Positions 18,475 through 30,279 of a stretch of 64,000 nt of DNA are shown in pieces. Position 1 is the first letter of the stretch, and each line of letters starts with the position of its first letter. The DNA comes from Larix kaempferi. Taxonomy: Eukaryota > Streptophyta > Pinopsida > Pinales > Pinaceae. The position numbers and the translations under genes are program-made. Under the pieces are notes generated by a model that was not told the DNA's origin, did not search any database, and worked only from the letters and a program-made list of their open reading frames with translations. The stretch is from the NCBI GenBank assembly GCA_027924585.1, contig BSBM01000994.1, positions 10,423,001 to 10,487,000 of the forward strand, in the 5' to 3' direction.

Positions 18475-21400
18475 TGTTGACACCAGGTCTGAAGAAAATT
18501 GAAATTCTTGTTAAAAGGCCCTAAGAGAAAGAATCATCACCAAAAGGGTTGAAAGTTTTTATATAAAAAAAAAAATAGAAGAAAAAACCCATATGTATAA
18601 AGTCCGCTAGCAAATATAATGTAAAGGTTAAACCCCGGTCAGGTTTCGTCGGCGGAGATAGCATAGATCTAAATCAACGGTCCATATTAACCCCGCGTCG
18701 CCAATGTGATCGTCAACAAACGGTGGAGGGTGGTAGCGGACATAATACCACCAAGGCACGTGTCCCATTTTCATTCATCCGCGCTTGGAGAAAGTGGTAT
18801 CGGAAACCACTATAACACCGCGCGGAACCACCCATTACATAAAAGTGGAAAGATATCTTACGTGGCAAGGTGGGACCTAACAGGTGGCGAAGAAAGAATG
18901 GATTGATAAAGCCGTGACACGTGACACCATACTTTGCATGGATCGGAAGGCCAATACATGTTTAAATCAAATCAACGGCCAGCGTTTCATCCGCGGCCAG
19001 GAACATGTGCGCTGGATATAAAGGAAAGCGGTCGCGGAGAATAAACCGCCTTAACAGGTGTCAGCAGATGGTGTATCCGCGCGAGTAGCAAACCGGTAAA
19101 GGAAACCGCTTTTTCGATCGCGGATACCGCCGGTGCAATAAAGAAGGACAAGATCTGACGGTTCAAAATAATAGTTCAAAGATCAATGGTTGGAGATGAC
19201 CCACGTTCATTAAGGTGCAAGGAGGTTATTTTAAAAAGGCTTATATAAAAAGAAAGGGCTCCACATAACGGCATTTTGTATGTGTCGTTATCCTGGAGAG
19301 CTCCGAAGACTGGTGGAAGCCGGCGATTGCGACAGAAGGCGAAAAGCAAGCATTTACAGGTAGGGTCTGGTGACCTGTCACTCTCTTTGAACAGAATTTT
19401 GTTTAAAAGAAGCATTTAGATGGAGACTGTACAAGATATAGACGTTTTTAGGTCAAAAGATGCCCTAGAAGACAGAGATGAAGATGTTTTCGATACCCTT
19501 ATTAGGTTCCCGGTCTCCGATGTAAAAGTGAAGTTATCTGAGCTATTAAAAGAGGGTATAGACCCGCATAGAGTTCACCAGTCATCTCTGATTGCTTTTT
19601 GCCCTGACCAATTTCCTGTTTTCCCAGAATTCGTCTCCTGGTGTGCTGAAAACTATTCACGGGAAGAAAAAGTTGTTTTAAACAGTCAGAAAACTAGAGC
19701 CATTTGCAAAATTGAGCCAGCCGAAGTGATTAGAGCCCTAGAAATAGATTTGCCCCAAACCCTCGACCCTGAAGTTTTTTCTGAGGTGTCGATTATTGAA
19801 AATTTTCACCACGCTTCTCAGAGTGATAAGGAAATGTTTTTGTCGACGTGTCTCAGACCAGAAACTAGCCTTTCTGAACTCCCTTACCCTTTAGATATCA
19901 ACCTTTTTAATGAGAATACCCAGTTGGTCTTGACGCTGTTGGACGTAGTTTTAGGGTTAGATTCGGATTTGTATATAACTGAGTTTCAATTGAGTTTATT
20001 GTACAGAATAAGTATAGTCCAGTCGGGAATTGACGAAAGTCAAATTCCCCGACTAAATTTTGAAGCTTTCATAGCCGAAAGGATGCATGACCAGATGGTC
20101 AATTTTTCCACGCACAGACATTTCAGGTTTCAAGCATTTTTAATGAAAATGATTATGGTATCCAGCCAGGAAGAATTACAGTTCCCAGAGATTGTTTTTG
20201 CAACTCCACTGGAAAACAATATTTTCAATTTCATCAATTACATGCTCTCGACGATCTTTAAGATGATTTTCGGAAAAAGTCTGCCTAGGGTATTGCCAGA
20301 AATGCAGGTATCAATGCAACTGAATACAGAGTATGCTACAGGAGACTGGTTTTTATCAAAAGATAGTACAGTGGTCAGATTGTATGGATTCAAGCATAAA
20401 CCCTATGTGCTACTAGCATTCCTCACCTTGAGGATTTTTGCCTTGGAGTTTTTAAGACAGAAATTGATTGTAGAGGATAACAATTTTTTAGTCCACAGAC
20501 AAGCAACGGACATTAAATACCCTTTCACATTAGGTCCGTTTACAATAAAGAATAAGAACGCTGCTGTATATATAGAGAAATTGTTAAAAGATATGAATTT
20601 TGAGACAGATGCAGCCTTGGAATATGACCCATTAAATATCATATCCAAAAGAAGAATTGAGCATCGTATTAAGGCTCTGAATCATCAAACTGTTGAAGGG
20701 ATGGCAGACAGAGCCAACTGGCTCGAATACAAAGAAGAAATTATCCCAGACAAGTCCGACAAAGAAAGGTCATTGGAAGAAGCAATGGCAGAAACAGAAA
20801 GCGAAATCAATACTGCATTAGTGGGGTCCAAAAGACCTATACAGGACATTATGATCATTGATGATGAAGAGACAGAAAAAGGAAAACGATTGAAAACTGA
20901 TGAGTCACAGGAATTGACAACCATTTCAGAAGAAGCCAAAGCTACAGAAAATGAAATACCAGAGGTTACAGTGAGGGAATACAATATTGAAGAGACCCCT
21001 GTAGGGGATGATGTAAATAGACCTAAAAATTTCATGGACGTGTTTAATGAACATAGTAAAAACAAACAGGAATCTGCGAAACAAACAAGTCTATTGTTTC
21101 CAAAGGTCAGAAATATATCGAATAATGAAGTAAGCTTATTCACCAGCAGGAACATCAAAGAAAATTCTTTAAAATTTTCAGTAGTGACCAAAAACAAGAT
21201 CTCAGAGATGAGTGTGGATTTGTCAAAGATAAATGCCCCTGACAAAATTTTGTTACATAGACAAGCTGGAGAGGTTATATACTCAGACTATTTGGGGGCC
21301 ACATTGAGAGCAGACAAACTAAAAAATTCAGTAGACAAATTAAATAATCAGTTGAGACAAGAAAAAGCAGAGAATAAATCTCGACAACAGCAAATTAAGA

Positions 21401-23521
21401 AGCTGCAAATGGACTTAACTAATAAAGATGGAGCTGCAGCTACCAAACTGCTCCAGGAGAAGGAAGAGGTGATTTTAACATTGAGACGAAAGTTAAAAAT
21501 CCCAGATGCTGTACTCATTCAAGGTGCAGAATTGACTATATTAGAAAAAGAGAAAGAAGAGTTATCTAACGAAGTCAATGATGTCACAGCTAAATTGTTA
21601 AAGCTGTCTGACGAAAAGGACTATTGGGAAAAAGAAAGGTTCATTTTGGAAGAATAGTTGGCAACAGCGAGAAAACAATTAGCAGAGAACAGTCAGCAGC
21701 AAGTACAGACAGGCTCGGAAGAAGAGAAGACCAGTGTAGACGGAATTTCACAAGCAATGTCACAAATAAGTTTAAAAGATAATGAAATCAAATTGTTAAA
21801 GGCAGAAATACAGAAATTAAAAGAAGAAAATGAAGCAAAAGAAAAAGAAATAAAAACTTTGCAGGCAAATAATCAGGAATTGAGCAGTAATAATAAAGGA
21901 TTAGCTGCTCATGCAACAGGACAAGCTGCTATGCAGGGATGTAAACATATGGTGTGGGACCAGATCATTAAAGAAGCTGAAAAACTTAGGCCGTATCTGG
22001 ATTATATAAGAGTTAAAGAAAAGGTAGCCAAAGATGCCTTTGACAGCTGCCGGGCAGTCAGGGAAAGCTTAAATAGAAAACCGAAAGAAATAGCCCAGAG
22101 AGCAATAACATTTTTAAATAGTTTATCCGAGGCAGATCTGACAGCCATGAATATTACAAACAGAATTTCTGTCATCACTTGGGCCAGAAGGATCTTGGGC
22201 AAATACTCACACATCGAAAACATCGAGGCCAAAGCAGGAGAAATAAGGAAAGAAGTAATCCAGTTCAAAAAGCAATTTGACAAGTTAGTAAATAAGGGAT
22301 TCCCAGCTTTCTGGGACGAAAATGGTGAATTAATTCCTCCAAATGATTATAAAAGATTACTGTTTGATATTAGGATGGATCACCGAAAATTTCAGCATTT
22401 AGATCACATGCTCACAGGAAAAATCCTAATGGAGAAAATGTCAGGGGAATTTGAAATTTTAAATATGCTGATTTCAACTTGCGCAAACCTTCTTCCTATT
22501 TCTTATGCAGGTCATATCGAGATGCGAGTCTTGGTGAAGGAAATGACCAGTTATGACTTACCCGCGGCTGATCAGTGGAGTTATGTAGAGAAATACGGAA
22601 AGACCAGATATTCCGTTCATACTTAGATGTATTTGAAACTCTTTCCATGTGGCAAAATGATGATATCCAAAAGTCTTGCCAAGTGGCAAAAAGACTTTTT
22701 ATTTTAAAATTTGTAATATTATTTGAAAGACAGTTACGGGTTACTCGAAGACGGTTATCTTTTAGTTAAACTTTTTAAATTATTGATTAGAAGAAGCAGT
22801 TATGTGGAACTTCTTCTAAAAATTTTGTATAAAAACAATGGAGGTCATTGTTGAAGGGGTTGGAAAATTTTTGAGAAACAAGTCTGTTTTGAAGTTTATT
22901 TTTGAAATAAAGGCAGTACAGTGATGATACCTATTTTTTGATACAGAGATTCATGAGTTAATCAGTCTTGCAGTCTGTTACTTTCCTTATCCTTATATGT
23001 GCATGTTTATCTTCTTCGTTATATCTCCCATGGTGTTTTTCTTCTATATTTAAATGAACATTTGAAAATAACTTGAGATTCATACTGGTTATGCCTCATT
23101 TTATTCGCATTTAAATATCCATTTTATTCTCCAAAGTTGACAATAGATTTATCCTGGATAGATACCTGTTGTTGATGGAATGTCTTTATTTCTTTCTATG
23201 TCGCCTGAAAAATCAAATTGACTGTAACATGATTACTATCTTGCCTCTGTGAAAATCTTTATGGTGAAAATCTCTTACTGGTTTATCACACTTTGAAAAC
23301 TTTGACTCCATGCCCAATGTTTCTTGTTTACCTTTTCGACCAGAAAATATCTTTCGAGAAGTTTTAAGAAAACCTTTGTATATTTTAGCCTTCATATATA
23401 TATCCTGAGAGAGCCCTCTCTGGTAGAGAAAATGGCTAGTTCTTCTACCTAAAGCTTGGTTTGAAATAGGTTACCTTAGGTCTTATTTTCTTACAACCGA
23501 AATAAAATCTAAGTGCTAACA
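18475..23521 (+). repeat. 3' LTR of the Tat element (5047 bp)
   Basis: Same length as the 5' LTR, offset by exactly 11,294 bp. The differences I found by reading are all substitutions, about 19 in total. It carries the same TATA box, G-boxes and ORF, and is followed by the CATGT duplication at 23522-23526. Confidence 0.97.
19420..22626 (+). pseudogene. Second copy of the LTR-encoded protein, one TAG
   Basis: Colinear with 8126-11332. Eight amino-acid-level changes are visible: L31P, A-to-D in LLxVVLG, L-to-V in RxLPEMQ, P-to-L in YVLxAFL, V-to-A in HRQxGEV, E-to-A in QEKxENK, Q-to-stop at 21655-21657, and F-to-S in NRIxVIT. The stop falls inside the coiled coil and splits the frame into 745 codons and a remainder ending at 22626. 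At the matching site the 5' LTR reads CAG, so this is a direct CAG-to-TAG change after insertion. Being in the 3' LTR, this copy would lie at the 3' end of the element transcript. Confidence 0.9.
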
Positions 23522-23526
23522 CATGT
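23522..23526. repeat. Target-site duplication CATGT (right)
   Basis: Identical to 7176-7180; marks the right border of the Tat insertion. Confidence 0.95.
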
Positions 23527-23700
23527 CTTGTTAAATATTTCATAATGAATTAACTATTTGAGAGCACCACCTTAGACCAAGCCATACCATTAATATAAAA
23601 TGTACCTTAGAGAAATGAACTAATTCAATTTCCTTCTATAACTCTAATCCTAACCCTCAACCAAACCCTACCACTAAACCCTATGTACCATTTAGATACT
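23527..23700. other. Continuation of transposon DNA after the Tat insertion
   Basis: About 170 bp of AT-rich sequence without coding signal, including a short ACCCTAAACCCT-like patch (CTAACCCTCAACCAAACCCTACCACTAAACCC region, 23645-23680). Too irregular to be a telomere array. Confidence 0.4.
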
Positions 23701-23704
23701 TCCT

Positions 23705-24025
23705 ACAATATCATTGTCATCTCTAGGTTCATCATCAACATCTCCATCATCATCATCTTCTTCGTCATCATCATCATCATCCTCACCACCATCACCATCA
23801 TCATCAACATCTTCATCATCTCCATCATCATCACCATCATAAACATCTTCATCATCATTGTCATCTCACCCTTCCTCATCAACTTCTCCATCATCATCAT
23901 CTTCTTCATCCTCATCATCTTCATCATCATCTTCATCACCATCACCATCATCATCAACATATTCGTCATCACCACCATCATCATCATCCAAATCTTCATC
24001 ATCATTGTCATCTCTAGGTTCCTCA
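23705..24025. repeat. ATC/CTT trinucleotide repeat tract
   Basis: About 320 bp made almost only of CATCAT, CATCTT and CACCAT triplets with few interruptions. It yields long low-complexity reading frames in several phases (poly-Ser, poly-Ile, poly-Met/Asp), none of which is a gene. It borders the first satellite array. Confidence 0.85.
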
Positions 24026-24030
24026 TCAAC

Positions 24031-25190
24031 GCTAGCCGTAAGTGCCCGGTGGAGGATTTTGCAAAGTTGACCCCCGTGTGCAAAAATTGCACACTCCCTC
24101 ACTGAGCAAAAACCTAGTTTCCAATATGGACCTTCAAGGTGACACCTGGTCCACAGGACCAGAGGAGAGGGGCACCCTTAGCACTATCTGGACGTCCTGA
24201 ATCCAATGGATTCGACGGTTCATTGATCAGAGTCATGGTCGTCATTCTATGGCTCATTCCGTCTTGCATCCAAAAGGCCTTCAGGTACACCTGCTAGATA
24301 CCTGCCGGGGGGATATAATTCCAACCGTGCAACAAAACCTGGTTCTGACGAGTTCTGCAAGTGTGTCTAGGGAGGTTCCAGATGGGAACGCTAGCCATAA
24401 GTGCCCGGTGGAGGATTTTGCAAAGTTGAACCCCGTGTGCAAAAATTGCACACTCCCTCACTAAGCAAAACCCTAGTTTCCAAGATGGACCTGCAAGGTG
24501 ACACCTGGGCCACAGGACTAGAGGAGAGGGGCACCCCTAGCACTATCTAAATGTCCTGAATCCAATGGATTCGATGGTTCATCGATCAGAGCCATGGTCA
24601 TCATCCTATGGCTCATTCCGTCTCGCATCCAAAAGGCCTTCAGGGACACTTGTTGGATACCTGTCGAGGGCATAGAATTCCAACTGTGCAGCAAAAAATG
24701 GTTCTGGGGAGTCCTCCAAGTGTGTCTAAGGAGGTTTCGGCTGGGAACATTAGCTGTAAGTGCCCGGTGGAGGATTTTGCAAAGTTGACCCCTGTGTGCA
24801 AAAATTGCCCACTCCCTCACTAAGCAAAACCCTAGTTTCCAAGATGGACCTGCAAGGTGACACCTGGGCCACGGGACAGGAGGTGAGGGGCACCCCTAGC
24901 ACTATCCACACGTCCTGAATCCAACGGAGTTGACAGTTCATCGATTGGAGCCATGATCTTCATTCTATGGATCGTTTCGTCTCGCATCCAAAAGGCCTTC
25001 AAGGACACCTACTGGATACCTACCGAGGGCATAGAATTCCAACCGTGCAGCAAAACCTGGTTCCAGGGAGTCCTGCAAGTGTGTCTAGGGAGGTTCTGGT
25101 TTGGAACGCTAGCCATAAGTGCCTAGTGTAGGATTTTGCAAAGTTGACCCCCGTGTGCAAAAATTGCACACTCCCTCACTAAGGAAAAAC
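24031..25190. repeat. Satellite array A, 359-bp period, 3.2 copies
   Basis: Units start at 24031, 24390, 24749 and 25108, i.e. exactly 359 bp apart each time; the fourth is partial. Marker blocks in every unit: GTGCCCGGTGGAGGATTTTG, GTTGACCCC, GCAAAATTGC-like, AACCTAGTTTCCAA, AGGAGAGGGGCACCC and TGCAAGTGTGTCTA. Short reading frames repeat with the unit and are shadows. Related in block order to array B. Confidence 0.93.
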
Positions 25191-25199
25191 CATAGTTTT

Positions 25200-26330
25200 G
25201 AAGATTAACCAACAACTATTGCATTAGATAGCTTCACTGACTCCATTTAAATTCAATTGGACATGACATGAATGATTTAAATTCAAAACCTTAGATAGTT
25301 TCATTTCATTCATTGATGGGACTAATTTGATGGGAGCATGGGAACCCGAACTACATTAAAATTAAATTGGACCCATTATACTTCAATTGGACATGACATG
25401 AATGATTAAAATTCCATCTGGGAACGCTAGAGTAGAGAAAAACCTTGTCACATTACAAAATCCTTGCAACATCATATGAATTAATAGGGGAGGCTTCCAA
25501 TATGATCTCAATTTACAAGAACCTTCCACATAGCAATAATTTGCATGGCCAGGCATTTTTCTCTGATATTAGTTATTATTTTTATCTGATATCACAGAAA
25601 AATACCCAGCTATGCAAATATGAATGAGTTCCCCCTCTTCACCTTTTTCTCTTGGATGTTATGTTAGGTTCTCTTAGTCTGCACCTGCCACTGAGTCTGA
25701 CATGAATTATGGTCACTGGATAATCTGCTATAGGTAAGAGTTATACCTAAACTGCTTACTTTGGTTTTAGAACCGGTGCGTGGTTTTAGAACTTAATCAA
25801 CCTTTTATGGCCTACCAACCTGAAATTTTTAACTGTCAAATTCATTTAAGTGGGTTGGGTGGAGTATTTTGGTCTTTTTGGGACCTGGATGAACCAGTTG
25901 GTCAAGCCTGCTTGCACATCATTGATATCTCGGTCCAAAATTTATGTGATTTTAAACAGAGGAGCATGAGTGCCTTTGAACTAGGAAGAGCTAAAATGAG
26001 AAATAATATTCCCCTAGTAGATGAAGGTGGAAAAATCATTAGGGTATGAGGCTCTCTGAAGTTTCTCCAGCCTGCATCCACGAGGAATCCCTGGACTACC
26101 ATGGGATTTCAACCCTTTCTGAAGGATACCTTACACTACCATCTTGTGCAGGAGCTTTGATGTATTCAGTTAATGATTTAGTTTCATTCTTTCGACGACA
26201 CCTTGATGTAGTAGATATTCCAGAGCTATTTCCTCTGAATGCCAATCTTTCTACTATTTCCCATGATTTGACAAAGGAGAATGCATTTCTTCTGCTGCAG
26301 TGGATCCAATATTTGAAAAAAAATAAAAAA
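25200..26330 (+). pseudogene. Gene-like fragment between the two satellites
   Basis: Two short copies of CAATTGGACATGACATGAATG (25254 and 25386) come first. Then there is protein-like sequence: 25440-25627 (YELIGEASNMISIYKNLPHS, ends in a TGA), 25780-26049 (LSGLGGVFWSFWDLDEPVG, SAFELGRAKMRNNIPLVDEG) and, in another frame, 26160-26336 (DLVSFFRRHLDVVDIPELFP, KENAFLLLQWIQYL). The composition looks like real protein and not a random frame. The pieces need frameshifts, and GT/AG-like sites around 25735 and 25770 leave it open whether introns were present. I do not recognise the protein. It could be a captured host gene fragment or a third transposon gene. Confidence 0.35.
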
Positions 26331-29034
26331 CCCTAGTTTACGAAATGAATACACAATGAAGCCACTGGGCCATGAGAAGATGAGGGAGAGGGCCCCCTAG
26401 AGGTAATCGCATGCCAAGAGACCAACGGAGTTAACAGTTCGTCGATCCGACCTCCCGTTTCCGAGTTATGTCGACTTGCAAGTCGCATGAAAATGTTGTT
26501 CACGGACACTTGGTGACTTTTGGTCCCGAAGCCAAAAAGAAAACGGAGCAGTAAGATTGCGTGTCATTGGCTCCTGCAAGTGTGTGTGGGAAATGCCGAT
26601 GTGGGAACACTGCCAACACTGGCTCGGGGGAGGGTTTTGCAGAGTTGACCCACCAATGCGAGATTGCATGCAATGAAACTAAGCAAAACCCTAGTTTATG
26701 AAATGAATGCACAAAGAAGCCACTGGGAAATAAGAAGACGAGGGAGAGGCCCCCCTAGAGGTAATTGCACGCAAGGAGACCAACGGAGTTGACGGTTCAT
26801 CGATCCGACTTCCGGTTTTCGAGTTATGTCGAGTTGCAAGTCGCATGAAAATGTTGTTCAGGGACACTTAATGACTTTCAGTCTGGGAGCCAAAAAGAAA
26901 ATGGAGCAGCAAGATTGTGTGTCGTTGGCTCCTACTAATGTGTGTGGCCAATGTCGATGTGGGAACACTGCCAACACTAGCTCGGGGGAGGGTTTTACAG
27001 AGTTGACCCACCAATGCCAGATTGCATGCAATGAAACTGAGCAAAACCCTAGTTTACGAAATGAATGCACAATGAATCCACTGGGCCATGAGAAGACAAG
27101 GGAGAGGGCCCCCTAGAGGTAATCACATGCGAGGAGACCAATGGAGTCAATGGTTCATCGATCCGACCTCCGGTTCCCAAGTTATGTCGAGTTGCAATTC
27201 GCATGAAAATGCCATTTAGGGACACTTGGTGACTTTTAGTCCGGGAGCCAAAAAGAAAATGGAGCAACAAGATTGTGTGCCATTGGCTCTTGCAAGTGTG
27301 TGTGGGAAATGCTGATGTGGGAACACTGCCAACACTGGCTGGGGGGAGGGTTTTGCAGAGTTGACCCACCAATGTGAGATTGCATGCAATGAAATTGAGC
27401 AAAACCCTAGTTTACGAAATGAATGCACAATGAAGCCACTGGGCCATGAGAAGACAAGGAAGAGGGCCCCCTAGAGGTAATCACACACCAGGAGACCAAC
27501 GTAGTCTATGGTTCGTCGATCTGACCTTCGGTTTCCGAGTTATGTCGAGTTGCAAGTCGCATGAAAATGCTGTTTAGGGACACTTGGTGACTTTCGGTTT
27601 GGGAGCCAAAAAGCAAATGGAGCAGGAAGATTGCGTGCCATTGGCTCCTGCAAGTGTGTGTGGGAAATGCCAATGCGGGAACACTACCAACACTAGCTCG
27701 GGGGAGGGTTTTACAGAGTTGACCCACCAATGCGAGATTGCATGCAATGAAACTGATCACAACCCTAGTTTATGAAATGAATTCACAATGAAGCCACTGG
27801 TCCATGAGAAGATGAGGGAGAGGACCCCGTAGAGGTAATCGCACGCTAGGAGACCAATGGAGTTGACGGTTCATCGATCTGATCTTCGGTTTTCGAGTTA
27901 TGTTGAGTTGCAAGTCGCATGAAAATGTCGTTCAGGGACACTTGGTGACTCTCAGTCCGGGAGCCAAAAAGCAAACAGAGTAGCAAGATTGCATGCCATT
28001 GGCTCCTGCAAGTGTGTGTGGGAAATTCCAACATGGGAACACTGCCAACACTAGCACGGGGGAGGGTTTTGCTGAGTTGACCCACCAATGAGAGATTGCA
28101 TGAAATGAAACTGAGCAAAACCCTAGTTTACGAAATGAATGCACAATGAAGCCACTGGGACATGAGAAGACAAGGGAGAGGGCCCTCTAGAGGTAATCGT
28201 ATGCCAAGAGACCAACGGAGTCGACGGTTCGTTGGTCCAACCTCCGGTTTCTGAGTTATGTCAAGTTGCAAGTCGCATGAAAATGTCATTCAGGGACACT
28301 TGGTGACTTTCGGTCCAGGAGCCAAAAAGCAAACAGAGCAACAAGATTTCATGTTGTTGGCTCCTGCAAGTGTGTGTGGGCAATGCAGACATGGGAACAC
28401 TGTCAACACTAGCTTGGGGGAGGGTTTTGCAGAGTTGACCCACCAATGCGAGATTGCATGCAATGAAACTGAGCAAAACCCTAGTTTACAAAATGAATGC
28501 ACAATGAAGCCACTGGGCCATGAGAAGATGAGGGAGAGGGCCCCCTAGAGGTAATCGCATGCTAGGAGACCAACGAAGTCGATGTTTCATCAGTATGACC
28601 TCTGGTTTCCAAGTTATTTCAAGGTGCAAGTCGCATGAAAATGTCGTTTAGGGACACTTGGTGACTTTCGGTCTGGGAGCCAAAAAGCAAACAGAGCAGC
28701 AAGATTGCATGCTGTTGGCTCCTGCAAGTATTTGTGGGAAATGCCGACATGGGAACATTGCCAACACTGGCTCGGGGGAGGGTTTTGCAGATTTGACTCA
28801 CCAATACGAGATTGCACGCAATGAAACTAAGGAAAACCCTAGTTTAAGAAATGAATGCACAATGAATCCACTGGGCCATGAGAAGATGACGGAGAGGGCC
28901 CCCTAGAGGTAATCGCACGCCAGGAGACCAACAGAGTCAACAGTTCATCGGTCAGACGTCCGTTTTCTGGGCTATGTCGAGCTGTAAGTCACATGAAAAT
29001 GCCGTTCAGGGACACTTGGTGACTTTCAGTCCTC
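26331..29034. repeat. Satellite array B, 358-bp period, about 7.5 copies
   Basis: The marker CCCTAGTTTA (with small variants) occurs at 26331, 26689, 27047, 27405, 27763, 28121, 28479 and 28837: seven intervals of exactly 358 bp. Other blocks in each unit: GAGAGGGCCCCCTAGAGGTAA, CCAACGGAGT, GAGTTATGTCGAGTTGCAAG, GGACACTTGGTGACTTT, CCTGCAAGTGTGTGTGGG and GGGTTTTGCAGAGTTGACCC. The array ends in the middle of a unit at 29034. As 358 is not a multiple of three, the same words are read in changing frames; the resulting 60-117-codon frames are not genes. Confidence 0.95.
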
Positions 29035-29600
29035 CTAGGGTTTATGTTTTTTAAGGCTTGTATAATTTCCTTCTTGACAGCTCACCTTTGATACAATGTT
29101 AAATTTTTTATACTTGATCTAGATAAATGATTTATACCAATTATAACCATTAGTTCAATGCATAAATTTAACCATAAGACATTTACATAAAGAATTTAAC
29201 TGTTAGGATATAGTTAAGAATAACAATGCACAAGAGACACAACATTTTATCCTGGGAAACCTTCATGGGGAAGAAAACTAGCAACCTTTCTTAGAATAAT
29301 TATATGTTTAGAAATCAAATACAATGAAACCATGAACAAAGCCTAACCCTGAAGGGTTTTACCACATGAAAAAACCTTAATGACACATGACAACAAGAGT
29401 ACTTATCTACATGAAGATGACCTCCAAGCCATAGGGATATCCAAGCATATCCTTCCCAACCAACAATAGAAGGCACTTTATTTCTTGAATCCCGAGGTAA
29501 TGTTTGTTCCTTTCACCAATGTTGCTTTGAGCACGTGTATGTAGCTACTCATATGTAGTGTTGAATCTAATTGTACAATCAAATATTGGGCGTTGATGAA
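29035..29600. other. AT-rich spacer with an LTR-like patch
   Basis: No coding signal. At about 29203 a TGTTAGGATATAG... stretch with ACACAACATTTTATCCTGGG and AAACCTTCATGGGG resembles the start of a copia LTR, but no end, primer site or second copy is visible, so it is at most a fragment. Confidence 0.3.
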
Positions 29601-29607
29601 ATGTGTA

Positions 29608-29880
29608 GCATGTATTGCACTTAGTTTTATTAAACTACACTTGAACATTGACTTAACTTGTAATTTAATCATCCAAACTCACAAATTTTAATTAGACCTA
29701 TCCAATTAGTGTGCATGAGTGAGTTCGTTGAAACCTTGAAAAACATTGTATTGCACTTAGTTTGATTAAATTACATGAGCAAGAACTTTGACTTAACTTG
29801 TAATGATCATCCAAAATCAAAAATTTTAATTAGATACCAATTAGTGCACGCATGTAGTGAGTTCAGTGAAACCTTTAGAT
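29608..29880. repeat. Imperfect 141-bp tandem duplication
   Basis: The blocks GTATTGCACTTAGTTT, TTGACTTAACTTGTAAT, CATCCAAA, AAATTTTAATTAGA, CAATTAGTG and GAGTTC.GTGAAACCTT occur in the same order twice, about 141 bp apart, with roughly 15-20% difference. Confidence 0.7.
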
Positions 29881-30019
29881 ATAATAGTTTGTTCTTTTGA
29901 CATAGCGCATTCATGAGTAATAGATAATCCACACAAATCAACACATTAGATTGAGACAAGAACACGTGGAAACCAAAGAACAAATAAAAAGTGAAATGTA
30001 TCATTCATTTATAAGTGAA

Positions 30020-30270
30020 ATGTCAATGTGTATGTCTCCAAAAGTACATGTCTTTAAAAGTATATATATATCCAAAAGTACATGTATCCAATGAAGTCAA
30101 TGTACATGTCTCCAAAAGTACATGCACAATGAAGTCAATGTACATGTCTCCAAAAGTGAATGTAATGAAAAGCACATATATATCCAAAAGTATCCAAAAG
30201 CACATGTGTCCAAAACTATCCAAAACTATCCAAGCCACATGTACATGTATCCAAATGTACATATATCCCA
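30020..30270. repeat. Minisatellite of CCAAAAGTACATGT units
   Basis: Short units such as TCCAAAAGTACATGTATC and AATGAAGTCAATGTACATG alternate about a dozen times with variable spacing. It lies directly downstream of the stop codon of the minus-strand gene. Confidence 0.7.
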
Positions 30271-30279
30271 TAATACACA

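Larger units (their letters stand above)
7181..23521 (+). mobile_element. Full-length Tat-type Ty3/gypsy retrotransposon
   Basis: A 16,341-bp element with two 5047-bp LTRs (TGTTGACACC...GTGCTAACA), a 5-bp target duplication, a primer site matching the 3' end of tRNA-Asp, and an internal gag-protease-archaeal-type RNase H-RT-RNase H-integrase region without a chromodomain. That integrase end (NGRHLKHYLS) and the extra RNase H place it in the Tat lineage. By eye the LTRs differ at about 19 positions (0.4%), so the insertion is recent. The internal region has a GTG in place of the expected start ATG and one in-frame TAG in RT, so this copy is probably not autonomous. Each LTR also carries a long ORF. 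Confidence 0.95.

Noticed and set aside
23640-23690. CCCTAA-like words considered as an interstitial telomere repeat
   Set aside because: Only a few irregular words (AACCCTCAACCAAACCCTACC); plant TTTAGGG periodicity is absent.
23703-24105. Poly-Ser, poly-Ile and Met/Asp-rich frames over the ATC repeat
   Set aside because: Low-complexity translation of a trinucleotide tract, open in several phases and both strands.
26826-28906. Repeated 60-117-codon frames within array B (for example starting MSSCKSHEN or MHSFRKLGF)
   Set aside because: They recur with the 358-bp unit on both strands and in changing frames; their similarity follows from the DNA repeat, not from protein selection.
26331-29034. 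Regular 358-bp repeats considered as a CRISPR array
   Set aside because: The repeat is hundreds of bases long with no short conserved repeat alternating with unique spacers, and the context is a plant transposon. It is a tandem satellite.
29203-29480. Possible copia LTR or solo LTR
   Set aside because: Start-like TGTTAGGATATAG is present but no end, primer site, target duplication or second copy was found.
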